Of a stretch of 64,000 bases of DNA, positions 9,012 to 17,637 are shown in pieces. Within the stretch, counting starts at the first letter, position 1; every line of letters begins with the position of its first letter. Under the pieces are notes generated by a model, which was not told where the DNA came from, searched no databases, and saw only the letters and a program-made list of their open reading frames with translations. The position numbers and the translations under genes are program-made. This DNA is from an uncultured Paracoccaceae bacterium. Its GTDB lineage: Bacteria; Pseudomonadota; Alphaproteobacteria; Rhodobacterales; Rhodobacteraceae. Location of the stretch: NCBI GenBank assembly GCA_947499715.1, contig CANMPL010000001.1, positions 372,001 through 436,000 on the forward strand, in the 5' to 3' direction.

Positions 9012-10409
9012 CTAGCTGACGATGGGCTGATTTTTTCCCAAGGCACCTTTGCCGGGCTGCGCGGTCCGGTCGAGCAGGATGCGGTCCCACACCACGCTCA
9101 CAACGGCGCCACCTGTTGCCTGCCCGGCCCAGCCCGCGTGACCGTGTCGCCGCCCATTGGCAAACGTCAGTTTTGCCCCGGACCGTTCAAGCAATGTTTT
9201 TGCGATGAAAAGCCCCAGACCCATGCCTTCGTATCCGGGGCGGCGCGCGCCATCGATACTGCCACGCCGACGGCGCACAAAGGGATCGCCAATCCGGCCA
9301 ATCACAGACTGAGGAAATCCATGACCATCGTCGGAAATCTGGATGGTTACCTTGTCGGCTGTCCATGTCGCGTCAATCTCGACCCGGCTGTCGGCGAAAT
9401 CGACGGCATTTTGCATCAGGTTCCGAAGCCCATGGATGATATCCGGTCTGCGGGTAATCGTAGGCTGAAGATCATCGCTGTCTTCATCCGTCCCAATGAA
9501 AAAGACGACTTGCTTGCCCCGCTCAAGATGAGGCTCTGCCGCTTCGCGCACCACGGTTTCAAGTGGTGCTGTGCGCAGGTGCAAATCATCTTTGCCCGCC
9601 CGCCCCATTGATTGCAGGATATCGCGGCACCGCTCTGCTTGTTCGCGGATCAAGGCCGCATCTTCCAGCAGTTCGGGCTGATTTTCCAACTCTTCGATCA
9701 GCTCACTACTGACCAATTTGATCGTGGCAAGGGGTGTGCCAAGTTCGTGTGCGGCGGCAGCGACCACGCCGCCAAGGTCGGTGAGCTTTTGTTCGCGTGC
9801 AAGGGCAAGCTGAGTCGCCAAAAGCGCCTCTCCCATGGTGTGCATTTCATTGGTCACTTGCCGCGCGTAGATCGCAAGGAAGACGACGCCGATCACAAGC
9901 GCCACCCAAAAGCCGAATTGGAACAGCGCGGGCAGTATCAAGATGTCGCCCGCCGCTGTCTCAATCGGGATACTGAAACGGTAAAGTAGCGTGGTCAGCG
10001 CGATCGCAAGCAAGCCAAGCACGACCGTGCTTGAAATGTGCAAGACCGTGGCGGCGATGGTGACGGGGGCCAGCAAGAGCAGGGCAAATGGGTTGGACAG
10101 CCCGCCCGTAAGATACAGCAAGACGCTAAGCTGAACGATGTCAAAGCTCAGGATGAACGATGCTTCGCGTTCCGACAGGCGCTTATTCTCAGGGTAGAGA
10201 AAGCTGAAGAACAAGTTGGCCAGTACCGAAGCCATGATGGTCAGAACAGCGGCGGCCACCTCAATCTGGAGGCCATAGATGCGTGTTGCTACAAATATCG
10301 CGATGATCTGACCGCAGATCGCACACCAGCGCAGTAACACAAGTGTGCGCAGGCGGACCCAATTACTGCGCTCGCGCTCTTGCAGGACATCATGTATTTC
10401 GGTGGGCAT
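9012..10409 (-). CDS. regB: RegB/PrrB redox-sensing histidine kinase
   Basis: 465-residue global redox sensor of the RegBA (PrrBA) system that controls respiration, carbon and nitrogen fixation and, where present, photosynthesis. Six membrane helices occupy roughly residues 24-185. The quinone-sensing heptad GGLSNPF is at 102-108, the H-box AAAHELGTPLATI places the phosphorylated His at 221, and the redox-active Cys in QAERCRDIL is residue 261. The HATPase motif GYEGMGLGLFIAKT is near the end. I chose the ATG at 10409: AAAGG precedes it by 7 bases and the length matches PrrB; in-frame starts further upstream lack a ribosome site. Divergent from sco. Confidence 0.95.
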   Translation of the reverse strand: MPTEIHDVLQERERSNWVRLRTLVLLRWCAICGQIIAIFVATRIYGLQIEVAAAVLTIMASVLANLFFSFLYPENKRLSEREASFILSFDIVQLSVLLYLTGGLSNPFALLLLAPVTIAATVLHISSTVVLGLLAIALTTLLYRFSIPIETAAGDILILPALFQFGFWVALVIGVVFLAIYARQVTNEMHTMGEALLATQLALAREQKLTDLGGVVAAAAHELGTPLATIKLVSSELIEELENQPELLEDAALIREQAERCRDILQSMGRAGKDDLHLRTAPLETVVREAAEPHLERGKQVVFFIGTDEDSDDLQPTITRRPDIIHGLRNLMQNAVDFADSRVEIDATWTADKVTIQISDDGHGFPQSVIGRIGDPFVRRRRGSIDGARRPGYEGMGLGLFIAKTLLERSGAKLTFANGRRHGHAGWAGQATGGAVVSVVWDRILLDRTAQPGKGALGKNQPIVS

Positions 10410-10494
10410 AAAAGGCCTTTGTGCTGCGGCGCGCTGTGTCATTGTTAAGGGTCGCATTATCAAGGATCAATGCGACGAATTGAAAGGACACACG

Positions 10495-11094
10495 ATGATC
10501 AAGGTGGTTTCTATCGGGGCAAGCATCGCCGTGCTGGCTGTTTTGGGTGCAACATACGTCATGACCCAGCGAACACCTGATGGCTGTGGCGGCAGTGTTG
10601 TCGCGGGTGGCGACTTTGGCGGACCATTTACGTTGGTCGATGGAAGCGGCGCGACGGTCACAGATACCGATGTGATTACGCAGCCAAGCCTGATCTATTT
10701 TGGCTACACGTTCTGCCCTGACGTCTGCCCGATTGATAACGCGCGCAATGCCGCGGCAGTTGATATCCTGGCGGAACAGGGGATCGCGGCGACCCCCGTC
10801 TTTATCAGCATCGACCCTGCCCGCGACACGCCGCAGGTTGTCGGCGACTACATCCAGAATTTCCACCCCGATATGATTGGATTGACCGGTTCAGACGAAC
10901 AGATTGAAGCCGCAGCAAAGGCATATCGGGTCGTCTACAGTCGCGGGGATGACGACCCTGAATACTACCTGATGAACCACTCTGTCTTCACCTATTTCGT
11001 CACGCCGGAAGACGGCTTTGTCGACTTTTTCCGCCGCGAAGACGGGCCAGAGGCGATTGCGCAGCGTGTCGCCTGTCATGCCTCCACCAGCTAG
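10495..11094 (+). CDS. senC: SCO/SenC/PrrC copper chaperone
   Basis: 199-residue thioredoxin-fold protein with one N-terminal membrane anchor (residues about 3-22). The copper ligands are the CPDVC pair (Cys74, Cys78) in GYTFCPDVCP and His162 in MNHSVFTY. SCO proteins deliver copper to the CuA site of cytochrome c oxidase in the periplasm and in Rhodobacter affect RegB signalling (known). The start follows GAAAGGA. It lies between divergent regB and regA, as in the classical regB-senC-regA cluster. Confidence 0.93.
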   Translation: MIKVVSIGASIAVLAVLGATYVMTQRTPDGCGGSVVAGGDFGGPFTLVDGSGATVTDTDVITQPSLIYFGYTFCPDVCPIDNARNAAAVDILAEQGIAATPVFISIDPARDTPQVVGDYIQNFHPDMIGLTGSDEQIEAAAKAYRVVYSRGDDDPEYYLMNHSVFTYFVTPEDGFVDFFRREDGPEAIAQRVACHASTS

Positions 11095-11152
11095 GATTTG
11101 ACCAAGTCGAAAGGCACCCTAAGTCTGCCCTATGGAACATGAGGCGGCGAAA

Positions 11153-11704
11153 ATGGAAACCGAAGCGCTGGATTTAGGATCCGACAGCACACTGCTGCTT
11201 GTCGATGATGACGAAGCATTCGTGAAGCGTCTTGCAAAGGCGATGGAAAAGCGCGGCTTTTCTGTCGAAACAGCGGAATCGGTCACGGCAGGGAAGGCGA
11301 TTGCCACAGCCCGACCGCCCGCATACGCGGTGGTTGACCTGCGGCTTGAAGACGGCAACGGATTGGACGTGGTCGAGATCCTGCGCGAGCGTCGCCCCGA
11401 AAGCCGGATCGTTGTGTTGACGGGCTATGGTGCGATTGCGACGGCCGTTGCTGCCGTCAAGATCGGTGCCACGGATTATCTGGCGAAACCAGCGGACGCG
11501 CGTGATGTGACCAACGCGCTTTTGGCGCGGACAGATACACTGCCGCCGCCGCCTGAAAACCCGATGAGCGCGGATCGCGTGCGGTGGGAACATATTCAGC
11601 GTGTCTATGAGCTTTGCGACCGGAACGTGAGTGAAACCGCGCGGCGCTTGAATATGCACCGACGCACGTTGCAGCGCATTCTGGCCAAACGCAGCCCGCG
11701 TTAG
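11153..11704 (+). CDS. regA: RegA/PrrA redox response regulator
   Basis: 183-residue response regulator. The receiver domain has the acidic pair in LLVDDDE and the phospho-acceptor Asp62 in YAVVDLRLEDGNG; a four-proline linker (PPPP) leads to a Fis-type helix-turn-helix, DRNVSETARRLNMHRRTLQRIL, here quoted only by its ends: positions about 157-178. The ATG at 11153 follows GAGG by 8 bases and gives the usual family length; an ATG at 11132 has no ribosome site. The stop overlaps the convergent LysR gene by 4 bp. Confidence 0.95.
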   Translation: METEALDLGSDSTLLLVDDDEAFVKRLAKAMEKRGFSVETAESVTAGKAIATARPPAYAVVDLRLEDGNGLDVVEILRERRPESRIVVLTGYGAIATAVAAVKIGATDYLAKPADARDVTNALLARTDTLPPPPENPMSADRVRWEHIQRVYELCDRNVSETARRLNMHRRTLQRILAKRSPR

Positions 11705-12567
11705 GCTGATCTGAGCCACTTTACGAACGTTTTCAACCGGGGCGCCATGACCCCCGGCCGCGTGACGATGTGATACCCCAACCCAGATTGCGGCATGTTG
11801 AAAACGGCGCGCAATTTCCCCGTGGCGATGTCGTCCTGCACCAATGCTTTGGTCATGATTGCGACACCGGCGCCCGCTCGGGTTGCTGCCAAAACCATGC
11901 TGAGCGTTGCAATCTCTTTTGACTGACAGCACACCGGGTCCAGACCTTGCGACACGGCCCAGACGCGGGTCTCTCTGTGCACAGTTTCGAAAAGCCAAGG
12001 CAGATCATCAAGATCGGACAATGTCTCAGGCTTGCGATCGCCCAATAGGCTAGGCGCCGCCACCACAACATAATCCGCAGCCGCGAGTAACTCTGATGAC
12101 AATCCCGGCCAATCCCCACGCCCATATCTGATGGCAAGGTCGATCCCATCGCGGCGCAGGTCCGAGATCTCTGTCGTTGGTGTGACCGAAACGGTGATTT
12201 CGGGGTGGGCGGCCCAAAAGGACCCCATGCGCGGCATTAGCCAGTGTTCCGCAAAGCTTGGCGTGACAGAAATCGCCAAGGGCGCGTCTGCGACATCGCG
12301 CATCGTGTCCCGCACGCCTGCGATCACCTGTTCAAATCCACCAGTCAGCGCTGGAAGCAATTGTGCCCCCTGCGGGGTTAACGCCATGCCGCGCCCTTCG
12401 CGGACCAAAAGGGGGCAACCCACAAAATCCTCGACCGTGCGCAGGTGCTGGGCGATCGCGGCATGGGTTACGTTCAGCTCTGCCGCCGCTTTCGACAATG
12501 ACCCGGTCCGGCCAGCGGCCTCGACCGCGCGCAAGGCAGGTAAAGAGGGGACAGAGCGCCAGTCCAT
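11701..12567 (-). CDS. LysR-family regulator (GcvA/HvrB-like)
   Basis: 288 residues. The N-terminal winged helix contains AAGRTGSLSKAAAELNVTHA, the family HTH, followed by a periplasmic-binding-like effector domain with SVTPSFAEHWLMPRM typical of the GcvA subgroup. In Rhodobacter capsulatus the LysR protein HvrB sits in the reg/ahcY region and activates ahcY; position here, between regA and ahcY, makes an HvrB-like role possible but unproven. Divergent from the small gene at 12665, with about 97 bp between starts, so an autoregulated shared promoter region is likely. Confidence 0.85.
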   Translation of the reverse strand: MDWRSVPSLPALRAVEAAGRTGSLSKAAAELNVTHAAIAQHLRTVEDFVGCPLLVREGRGMALTPQGAQLLPALTGGFEQVIAGVRDTMRDVADAPLAISVTPSFAEHWLMPRMGSFWAAHPEITVSVTPTTEISDLRRDGIDLAIRYGRGDWPGLSSELLAAADYVVVAAPSLLGDRKPETLSDLDDLPWLFETVHRETRVWAVSQGLDPVCCQSKEIATLSMVLAATRAGAGVAIMTKALVQDDIATGKLRAVFNMPQSGLGYHIVTRPGVMAPRLKTFVKWLRSA

Positions 12568-12664
12568 TATGAAAGTTCAACTAACATATTGCTATTCTTC
12601 CTGAGTCGCATGAGCGCTGTAAACCCCCTAATTGTTGAGCATAGGAAAAGGAAAGGACGAAACC

Positions 12665-12829
12665 ATGCTTTCAATATTCGCCTCTGCCATGCAAACCGCA
12701 ACGCGTCAGGATCGTTGGGATGCGCCAAGCTATTGGACGACCCACCGGACGCCGATTAACCGGCGCCAAGCAAAACAGATCGAGGCAGAGCGCAAGCTGG
12801 CGCAACTGCGCAACGTCGGGATGTGGTAG
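12665..12829 (+). CDS. Small hypothetical protein, 54 residues
   Basis: Starts after a strong GGAAAGGA ribosome site. The product is basic and rich in Arg and Gln, with no signal peptide or membrane helix; the C-terminal half (INRRQAKQIEAERKLAQLR) is likely helical. It faces the divergent LysR gene, so it may be that regulator's target. No family recognised. A longer frame from 12632 is possible but lacks a ribosome site. Confidence 0.6.
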   Translation: MLSIFASAMQTATRQDRWDAPSYWTTHRTPINRRQAKQIEAERKLAQLRNVGMW

Positions 12830-12847
12830 CGTTTGGACGTCAAATCT

Positions 12848-12876
12848 TTTGCACATCCGTCAAACGGGTGTGCAAA
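12848..12876. terminator. Hairpin between convergent genes, possible bidirectional terminator
   Basis: TTTGCACATCCG, loop TCAAA, CGGGTGTGCAAA: a 12-bp stem with one T-G wobble in the 64 bp between the convergent small gene and the HD gene. The T tracts that follow are short and interrupted, so termination strength is uncertain. Confidence 0.5.
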
Positions 12877-12893
12877 TTGCTAATGGATGGTCG

Positions 12894-13487
12894 TCATAGC
12901 TTGCTCATCAGGTCCTGACAGCAGGCGGTGTAATCCTTGCGCACCTCAACGGGGGGCCGCAGGCGGATTTCCAGCGTTTCCGCCAATGCCGGATCCTGCT
13001 TGCCAAAGAACTTATCTGCTTCTGCGCGGGTAAACCCCGCGATTTGGATCGCCTCGAGCCATGCAGACAACTTATCCGCCTTCTTGATCTGCTTTTTGAT
13101 CGTCGCGGGCAGCTGGGCCGGCAATCCAAAGCGTAGGTGGATTGCGGCCATCAACCGATCATCCAGCACGCCATATCCCGGACCGACAGCGGCCTTCACT
13201 GGGCTGATCATATCACCAATGACATACTCCGGGGCGTCGTGCAGCAGGGCCGCTAACTGCCATTTAACAGGCGCACCGGGCTGCTGGATCTTAAAGATCT
13301 GCTGTACAAGCAGCGAATGTTCAGCGACGGAATAGGCAAAGTCACCGTGCGTCTGACCGTTCCATCGCGCAACAAAGGCAAGCCCGTGGGCGATGTCTTC
13401 AATCTCGATATCCATTGGGGTTGGGTCCAACAGGTCCAGCCTGCGACCCGACAACATGCGCTGCCATGCTCTTGGTTGTTTTGCCAT
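12894..13487 (-). CDS. HD-domain phosphohydrolase (YfbR/5'-nucleotidase-like)
   Basis: 197-residue HD-family metal-dependent phosphohydrolase. Metal ligands are seen as the His in SVAEHSLLV, the HD pair in LAALLHDAPEYVIGD, and a later Asp in KKADKLSAWLEA. The arrangement resembles YfbR-like 5'-deoxynucleotidases, which trim dNMPs, but the substrate is not fixed by the sequence. The ATG at 13487 follows AAGGA; nine further upstream residues are possible in frame but without a ribosome site. It converges with the 54-residue gene. Confidence 0.8.
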   Translation of the reverse strand: MAKQPRAWQRMLSGRRLDLLDPTPMDIEIEDIAHGLAFVARWNGQTHGDFAYSVAEHSLLVQQIFKIQQPGAPVKWQLAALLHDAPEYVIGDMISPVKAAVGPGYGVLDDRLMAAIHLRFGLPAQLPATIKKQIKKADKLSAWLEAIQIAGFTRAEADKFFGKQDPALAETLEIRLRPPVEVRKDYTACCQDLMSKL

Positions 13488-13625
13488 AAGTCCTTGATGC
13501 CTTGGAAAATTCATGGGGTCAAAGGGCCGTTAGCAATCTTTTTGCCTTTTTGCGCCAAGGTAAACCCACAGGGAGCCAAAATTTGCCCCGCGCGGAAAAC
13601 CGCGCCAGAGATGGGAGCCTTGAAA

Positions 13626-13931
13626 ATGGCCCGACGTCAAATATCCGCAGCGATCGCTGCAACATTGATCTGCCTGAGTTCTGCTGCTCAGGCGCAGCAA
13701 ACTTGCCTAACCCGCGATGTTATCGTTCAAAAACTGGGTGATGGCTACGCCGAACGCCTTGTTGGTCGCGGCCTTCAAGGTGAAGCGCGATTATTCGAAG
13801 TCTTCATGAGCCGGGATGGTTCCAGTTGGACAATCATCCAAAGCTTTCCGACCGGAATGTCCTGCATCATGGCTGCTGGCACGCATTGGCAACAAGATGA
13901 CATTGCTGCGGTCTTTTCCGCTGATGGCTAA
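13626..13931 (+). CDS. Small secreted hypothetical protein
   Basis: 101 residues. A Sec signal peptide MARRQISAAIAATLICLSS ends in AQA before QQTC, so the mature part (about 77 residues) is probably periplasmic. The mature domain has two cysteines (CLTRD and MSCIM), which could form a disulfide, and a W-rich C-terminus (THWQQDDIAAVF). The start follows GGGAG by 8 bases. Similar short periplasmic proteins occur in roseobacters but I cannot name a family. Confidence 0.65.
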   Translation: MARRQISAAIAATLICLSSAAQAQQTCLTRDVIVQKLGDGYAERLVGRGLQGEARLFEVFMSRDGSSWTIIQSFPTGMSCIMAAGTHWQQDDIAAVFSADG

Positions 13932-13981
13932 CCATCAGATCGCGGGCGGCAGGATGAACAAATAATGCACAATGAATGTGT

Positions 13982-14005
13982 GCGCCCGCCGATTGTGTCG
14001 GGCGC
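13982..14005 (+). other. Hairpin in the ahcY 5' region
   Basis: GCGCCCG, 10-base loop, CGGGCGC: a perfect 7-bp GC stem about 100 bp before ahcY, with no T run. It could end the transcript of the secreted-protein gene weakly or be part of the ahcY leader. I looked for the SAH-riboswitch consensus and did not find it. Confidence 0.4.
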
Positions 14006-14102
14006 CCCACCAAGTCGCTGAGGTCGCGACAAATGGTTTCTTGTCGGAAGGTCGTTTCTTTTGTATGCGCGTGCGAAATCCAATCGCATTCAGGACATCA
14101 AA

Positions 14103-15491
14103 ATGGCCAATGACTACATCGTAAAAGATATTGAACTTGCCGCATTCGGTCGCAAAGAACTGGATATCGCTGAAACCGAAATGCCCGGCCTGATGGCCTG
14201 TCGTGAAGAGTACGGCCAAAGCAAGCCGCTGAAAGGCGCACGCATTGTCGGGTCGCTTCACATGACGATCCAGACGGCTGTTCTGATCGAAACGCTTGTG
14301 GAATTGGGCGCCGATGTGCGCTGGGCATCCTGCAACATCTTTTCGACGCAGGACCATGCTGCGGCTGCAATTGCGGCAGGTGGCACGCCCGTCTTTGCGA
14401 TCAAGGGCCAATCCCTGGAAGAACATTGGGACTATCTGGACAAGTCATTCATGTTCCCCGAAGGCGCGAACATGATCCTCGACGATGGCGGTGACGCGAC
14501 ACTCTACATCTTGTTGGGTGCGCGGATGGAAGCGGGCGAAGACGTTCTGGCGGTCCCGACATCCGAAGAAGAAGAAGTCATCAAGAAGCAGATCCAAAAG
14601 CGGATGGCAGAGACCCCCGGCTGGTTCACGAAAACCAAAGCCGACATTCAGGGCGTGTCAGAAGAAACAACAACCGGCGTTCACCGCCTCTATGACCTGC
14701 ACAAGAACGGCCAACTGCCTTTCCCCGCGATCAACGTGAACGACAGCGTCACCAAGTCGAAGTTTGATAACAAATACGGCTGTAAGGAATCGCTGGTCGA
14801 CGGCATCCGCCGCGCCACCGACACCATGATGGCCGGAAAGGTTGCCGTTGTGTGCGGCTATGGCGATGTGGGCAAAGGCTCTGCCGCGTCGTTGGCCGGT
14901 GCGGGCGCACGTGTGAAAGTGACCGAAGTTGACCCGATCTGCGCCTTGCAAGCTGCGATGGATGGGTTCGAGGTTGTCGTACTCGAGGACGTTCTGGACT
15001 CAGCCGACGTGTTTATCACCACCACCGGCAACAAGGACGTCATCCGTATCGAGCATATGCGCGAGATGAAGGATATGGCGATTGTCGGCAACATCGGCCA
15101 CTTCGACAATGAAATTCAGGTCGCCGCGCTGAAGAACCACAAGTGGACCAACATCAAAGAACAGGTCGACATGATCGAGATGCCGTCCGGCAACCGCTTG
15201 ATCCTGCTGTCCGAAGGCCGCTTGCTGAACCTTGGTAACGCAACGGGCCACCCGTCGTTCGTAATGTCGGCCTCTTTCACCAATCAGGTTCTGGCGCAGA
15301 TCGAGCTGTGGACAAAGGGCGACGAATATCAGCCGGGCGTCTATATCCTGCCCAAGCATCTGGATGAAAAGGTTGCACGTCTGCACCTGGGTCGGATCGG
15401 TGTGAAGTTGACCGAGCTGAAGAAAGATCAGGCTGATTACATCGGCGTGGCTGTCGACGGTCCCTTCAAGCCAGAGCATTACCGCTACTAA
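14103..15491 (+). CDS. ahcY: S-adenosylhomocysteinase
   Basis: 462-residue cytosolic enzyme that splits S-adenosylhomocysteine to adenosine and homocysteine, keeping methyltransferases active. The NAD-binding loop [10 protein letters not shown] spans residues 251-260, the substrate region [11 protein letters not shown] follows residue 54, and the C-terminus KPEHYRY is the family signature with the NAD-contacting Lys and Tyr. I use the ATG at [10 protein letters not shown]. In Rhodobacter capsulatus ahcY lies by the reg genes, as here, and is under HvrB control (known); the LysR gene at 11.7-12.6 kb is the local candidate. Confidence 0.97.
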   Translation: MANDYIVKDIELAAFGRKELDIAETEMPGLMACREEYGQSKPLKGARIVGSLHMTIQTAVLIETLVELGADVRWASCNIFSTQDHAAAAIAAGGTPVFAIKGQSLEEHWDYLDKSFMFPEGANMILDDGGDATLYILLGARMEAGEDVLAVPTSEEEEVIKKQIQKRMAETPGWFTKTKADIQGVSEETTTGVHRLYDLHKNGQLPFPAINVNDSVTKSKFDNKYGCKESLVDGIRRATDTMMAGKVAVVCGYGDVGKGSAASLAGAGARVKVTEVDPICALQAAMDGFEVVVLEDVLDSADVFITTTGNKDVIRIEHMREMKDMAIVGNIGHFDNEIQVAALKNHKWTNIKEQVDMIEMPSGNRLILLSEGRLLNLGNATGHPSFVMSASFTNQVLAQIELWTKGDEYQPGVYILPKHLDEKVARLHLGRIGVKLTELKKDQADYIGVAVDGPFKPEHYRY

Positions 15492-15503
15492 GGGGCGGGC
15501 AGT

Positions 15504-16238
15504 TTGCCCAAGAATTCCAAAATCAAAGGCCGCGCGGTGTTTCGCGCGGTCTTTCTGTTTGTTTTGACATTTGGGGGCATTCTGGGGACAGCGCTGGTGC
15601 TTCACCCCGATACGCCACTGCCCGACCACTGGAATCCAACACAGCCCCTAAAGGTCCGTGCGCCGATCACGCCACTAACCGATTGGAAATTGTCGCGGAC
15701 AGCGAGCGACCCGAAGGCGTGCCTTTCCGCCTTGCGGGATCATGCGCATTTGATATCTGCCGGCCCCATCATTTCCGACAACCCCAATTGCGGCAACGAA
15801 AACGCTGTGACAATCGCTGGCATCGGTCAAGCGAGCCTGACATTGCAGACTGCCTGCGATAGCGCTCTCCGACTTGCGATGTGGGAACAGCACAGCCTGC
15901 AGCCCGCGGCGCAATCCAACCTTGAAACCACAGTCACTCATATCCTTGATCAAGGCAGCTACAACTGCCGTCCGATCCGCTCATCTTCAGGCAACAGTAC
16001 CCGCTGGAGCACCCATGCCACAGCGGACGCTATCGACGTCCGAGGGTTTCGCATGAGCAATGACGACAGCGTCATTCTGCTGCGCGATTGGGACGGATCT
16101 GGGCCAAAGGCAGACTTCTTGCGGGATGTTCACCAAGGGTCATGCCGCTGGTTCAAGACGACGCTTGGACCAGACTACAACGCCCTGCATGCGGACCACT
16201 TTCACCTGCAATCGCGCGGCTGGGGGACCTGCCGATGA
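15504..16238 (+). CDS. Extensin-like family protein, membrane-anchored
   Basis: 244 residues. An N-terminal helix (about residues 13-32) anchors or exports it; the rest is the extensin-like C-terminal domain, a peptidase M15-like fold, with the pattern THATADAIDVRGF and the terminal HADHFHLQSRGWGTCR, where the His/Asp residues would bind metal. These proteins are thought to act on the cell wall. The only plausible start is TTG, 12 bp after the ahcY stop, preceded by AAGGGG; no ATG or GTG lies near the N-terminus. Probably cotranscribed with ahcY. Confidence 0.8.
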   Translation: MPKNSKIKGRAVFRAVFLFVLTFGGILGTALVLHPDTPLPDHWNPTQPLKVRAPITPLTDWKLSRTASDPKACLSALRDHAHLISAGPIISDNPNCGNENAVTIAGIGQASLTLQTACDSALRLAMWEQHSLQPAAQSNLETTVTHILDQGSYNCRPIRSSSGNSTRWSTHATADAIDVRGFRMSNDDSVILLRDWDGSGPKADFLRDVHQGSCRWFKTTLGPDYNALHADHFHLQSRGWGTCR

Positions 16239-16324
16239 TCCGCCGCCCCGAATTTTCCCCGCTGTTTTTGCTTGTCCGAACGTGCCTCCTGTTATTAGCT
16301 TGCCGCGACGCCTTGCATGGGTAG
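16235..16324 (+). CDS. Possible 29-residue lipoprotein-like peptide
   Basis: The ATG overlaps the extensin-like gene's stop by 4 bp (ATGA). The product has a basic start (MIRRPEF), a hydrophobic core (LFLLV and LLLLAC) and a lipobox-like LLAC followed by only seven residues. It could be a tiny coupled lipoprotein, a remnant, or chance; nothing beyond coupling and composition supports it. Confidence 0.25.
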   Translation: MIRRPEFSPLFLLVRTCLLLLACRDALHG

Positions 16325-16374
16325 GGCGAAAGGGGCCAATTCTGGCCGAAACTTAAGAAACGGGGACAGCCATT

Positions 16375-16716
16375 ATGGGCAAAAGAGACGAGTGGATCGC
16401 GAAATACGCTGATGATCTGAGCAACAAGTGTGGCATGACGCCAGACATGGACCTGCTGACCAAAGTAACGATTGGCTGCGGCCCATCAATCTATAACGCC
16501 GACGCTTCGACCGTCGCGGGCAGCCAGGAATCAGAGCTTGAGACCGTCAAGAACAACTTTCTGATTAAAAAGCTGGGCCTGTCCGACGGGCCAGAGCTGA
16601 TGGATGCGATCAACAAAGTCATCGAAGTTTATGGCAAGTCCGAGCGCAACAAATATCGCGCCGTTGTCTATTACATGCTGACCAAGCATTTCGGCAAAGA
16701 AAGCGTCTACGGTTAA
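16375..16716 (+). CDS. DUF2853 family protein
   Basis: 113-residue soluble, charged protein beginning MGKRDEWIAKYADDL and ending KHFGKESVYG. The overall layout (N-terminal amphipathic helix, DxxLL segment, central IKKLGL, C-terminal YRAVVYYMLTKHF) matches DUF2853, a family of unknown function common in Rhodobacterales and Bacteroidetes. It has its own ribosome site (GGGGACAG) and is followed immediately by a strong terminator, so it is probably monocistronic. Confidence 0.75.
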   Translation: MGKRDEWIAKYADDLSNKCGMTPDMDLLTKVTIGCGPSIYNADASTVAGSQESELETVKNNFLIKKLGLSDGPELMDAINKVIEVYGKSERNKYRAVVYYMLTKHFGKESVYG

Positions 16717-16734
16717 ATCCGAACGCATCGAACT

Positions 16735-16768
16735 GAAAACGCCCGCTGGCATCAGCGGGCGTTTTTGG
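16735..16768. terminator. Strong, probably bidirectional rho-independent terminator
   Basis: ACGCCCGCTG, loop GCAT, CAGCGGGCGT, then TTTT. A runs of four precede the stem, so the structure also works for the convergent DUF1761 gene. Confidence 0.9.
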
Positions 16769-16770
16769 TT

Positions 16771-17163
16771 TTAAAACAGCGTCAACACAATGCCGATCAC
16801 AGTGGCCGCAAGCACGGCATAGCCGCTGTCAATCACCGCAAGCTTCCATGGCCGGTTCGAATAGCCGGTATTGATGAAGATCCACGGACTGATAAAGAAC
16901 AGCCCCACACCAAGGCCCGAAATCAGACCTTTGCCCATGCTATCAATACCCGAAAGCGCAAATGTGTGCCGCATCATGCCAGCGACCAAAAGGATCATGA
17001 CGAAGGAAACGATATAGGGCGTAGGCCCTTCGTTGACTGGTTTCCCATCTTCGCCGACCTCAATATCGGCCGCCTCCATCCACGGTTTTGACAATGCCAT
17101 GTAATAGGCCGCACCGACGGCAAATGCCGCGACTGCGGCAAGAACTACACTCAAAAACCCCAT
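16771..17163 (-). CDS. DUF1761 family membrane protein
   Basis: 130 residues with four predicted membrane helices: residues about 3-23, 50-70, 77-98 and 108-129. The pattern VGAAYYMALSKPWM after the first helix is typical of DUF1761, an uncharacterised inner-membrane family. It stands alone on the minus strand between a terminator and the EVE gene; 52 bp separate it from the EVE stop. Confidence 0.8.
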   Translation of the reverse strand: MGFLSVVLAAVAAFAVGAAYYMALSKPWMEAADIEVGEDGKPVNEGPTPYIVSFVMILLVAGMMRHTFALSGIDSMGKGLISGLGVGLFFISPWIFINTGYSNRPWKLAVIDSGYAVLAATVIGIVLTLF

Positions 17164-17215
17164 AATTTTCCCTTCCTGTTGGCTGGGTCAATTATATGAA
17201 ATGGAGCGGAACTTG

Positions 17216-17635
17216 CTATGGTTTTGTTTTGCCCATGCCGCAAAGGATGTCCCATTCCGCGTCGGTCACAGGCTGCACCGAAAGGCGCGAATTCTTGACA
17301 AGCACCATATCTGCCAAGCGGGGATCGCTCTTGATCGTCTCCAGGCTGACGGGCTGAACAAACGGGCGCACCGCACGGATATCGACACATTCCCAGCGCT
17401 CATCATCGGTTGTGCTGTCGGGGTGGGCCAGCGCACAAACCTCGGCGATGCCGACAATCTCTAACCCGGATCGCGAATGGTAAAAGAACCCCGTATCCCC
17501 CAGCGCCATCGCCCGCATGTTGTTGCGGGCCTGGTAATTGCGCACGCCGTCCCATTCTTCGCCAGCTTTGCCCTTTGCGACAAGGTCGTCCCATCCAAAG
17601 ACGTCAGGTTCCGATTTAAACAGCCAATGTGCCAT
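17216..17635 (-). CDS. EVE domain protein
   Basis: 139-residue EVE (PUA-like) domain, opening MAHWLFKSEPDVFGWDDL and containing WDGVRNYQARNNMRAM and GFFYHSR, which line the nucleobase pocket in this fold. EVE proteins bind modified bases in DNA or RNA and often sit beside tRNA-modification genes. It begins 2 bp after the gpsA stop, with GAGGA before its ATG, so it is the last gene of a tsaD-gpsA-EVE operon; a link with tRNA t6A is attractive but only inferred. Confidence 0.88.
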   Translation of the reverse strand: MAHWLFKSEPDVFGWDDLVAKGKAGEEWDGVRNYQARNNMRAMALGDTGFFYHSRSGLEIVGIAEVCALAHPDSTTDDERWECVDIRAVRPFVQPVSLETIKSDPRLADMVLVKNSRLSVQPVTDAEWDILCGMGKTKP

Positions 17636-17637
17636 GG

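Noticed and set aside
13932-14102. Possible SAH riboswitch before ahcY
   Set aside because: There is one GC hairpin but none of the conserved SAH-riboswitch core segments or the pseudoknot partner.
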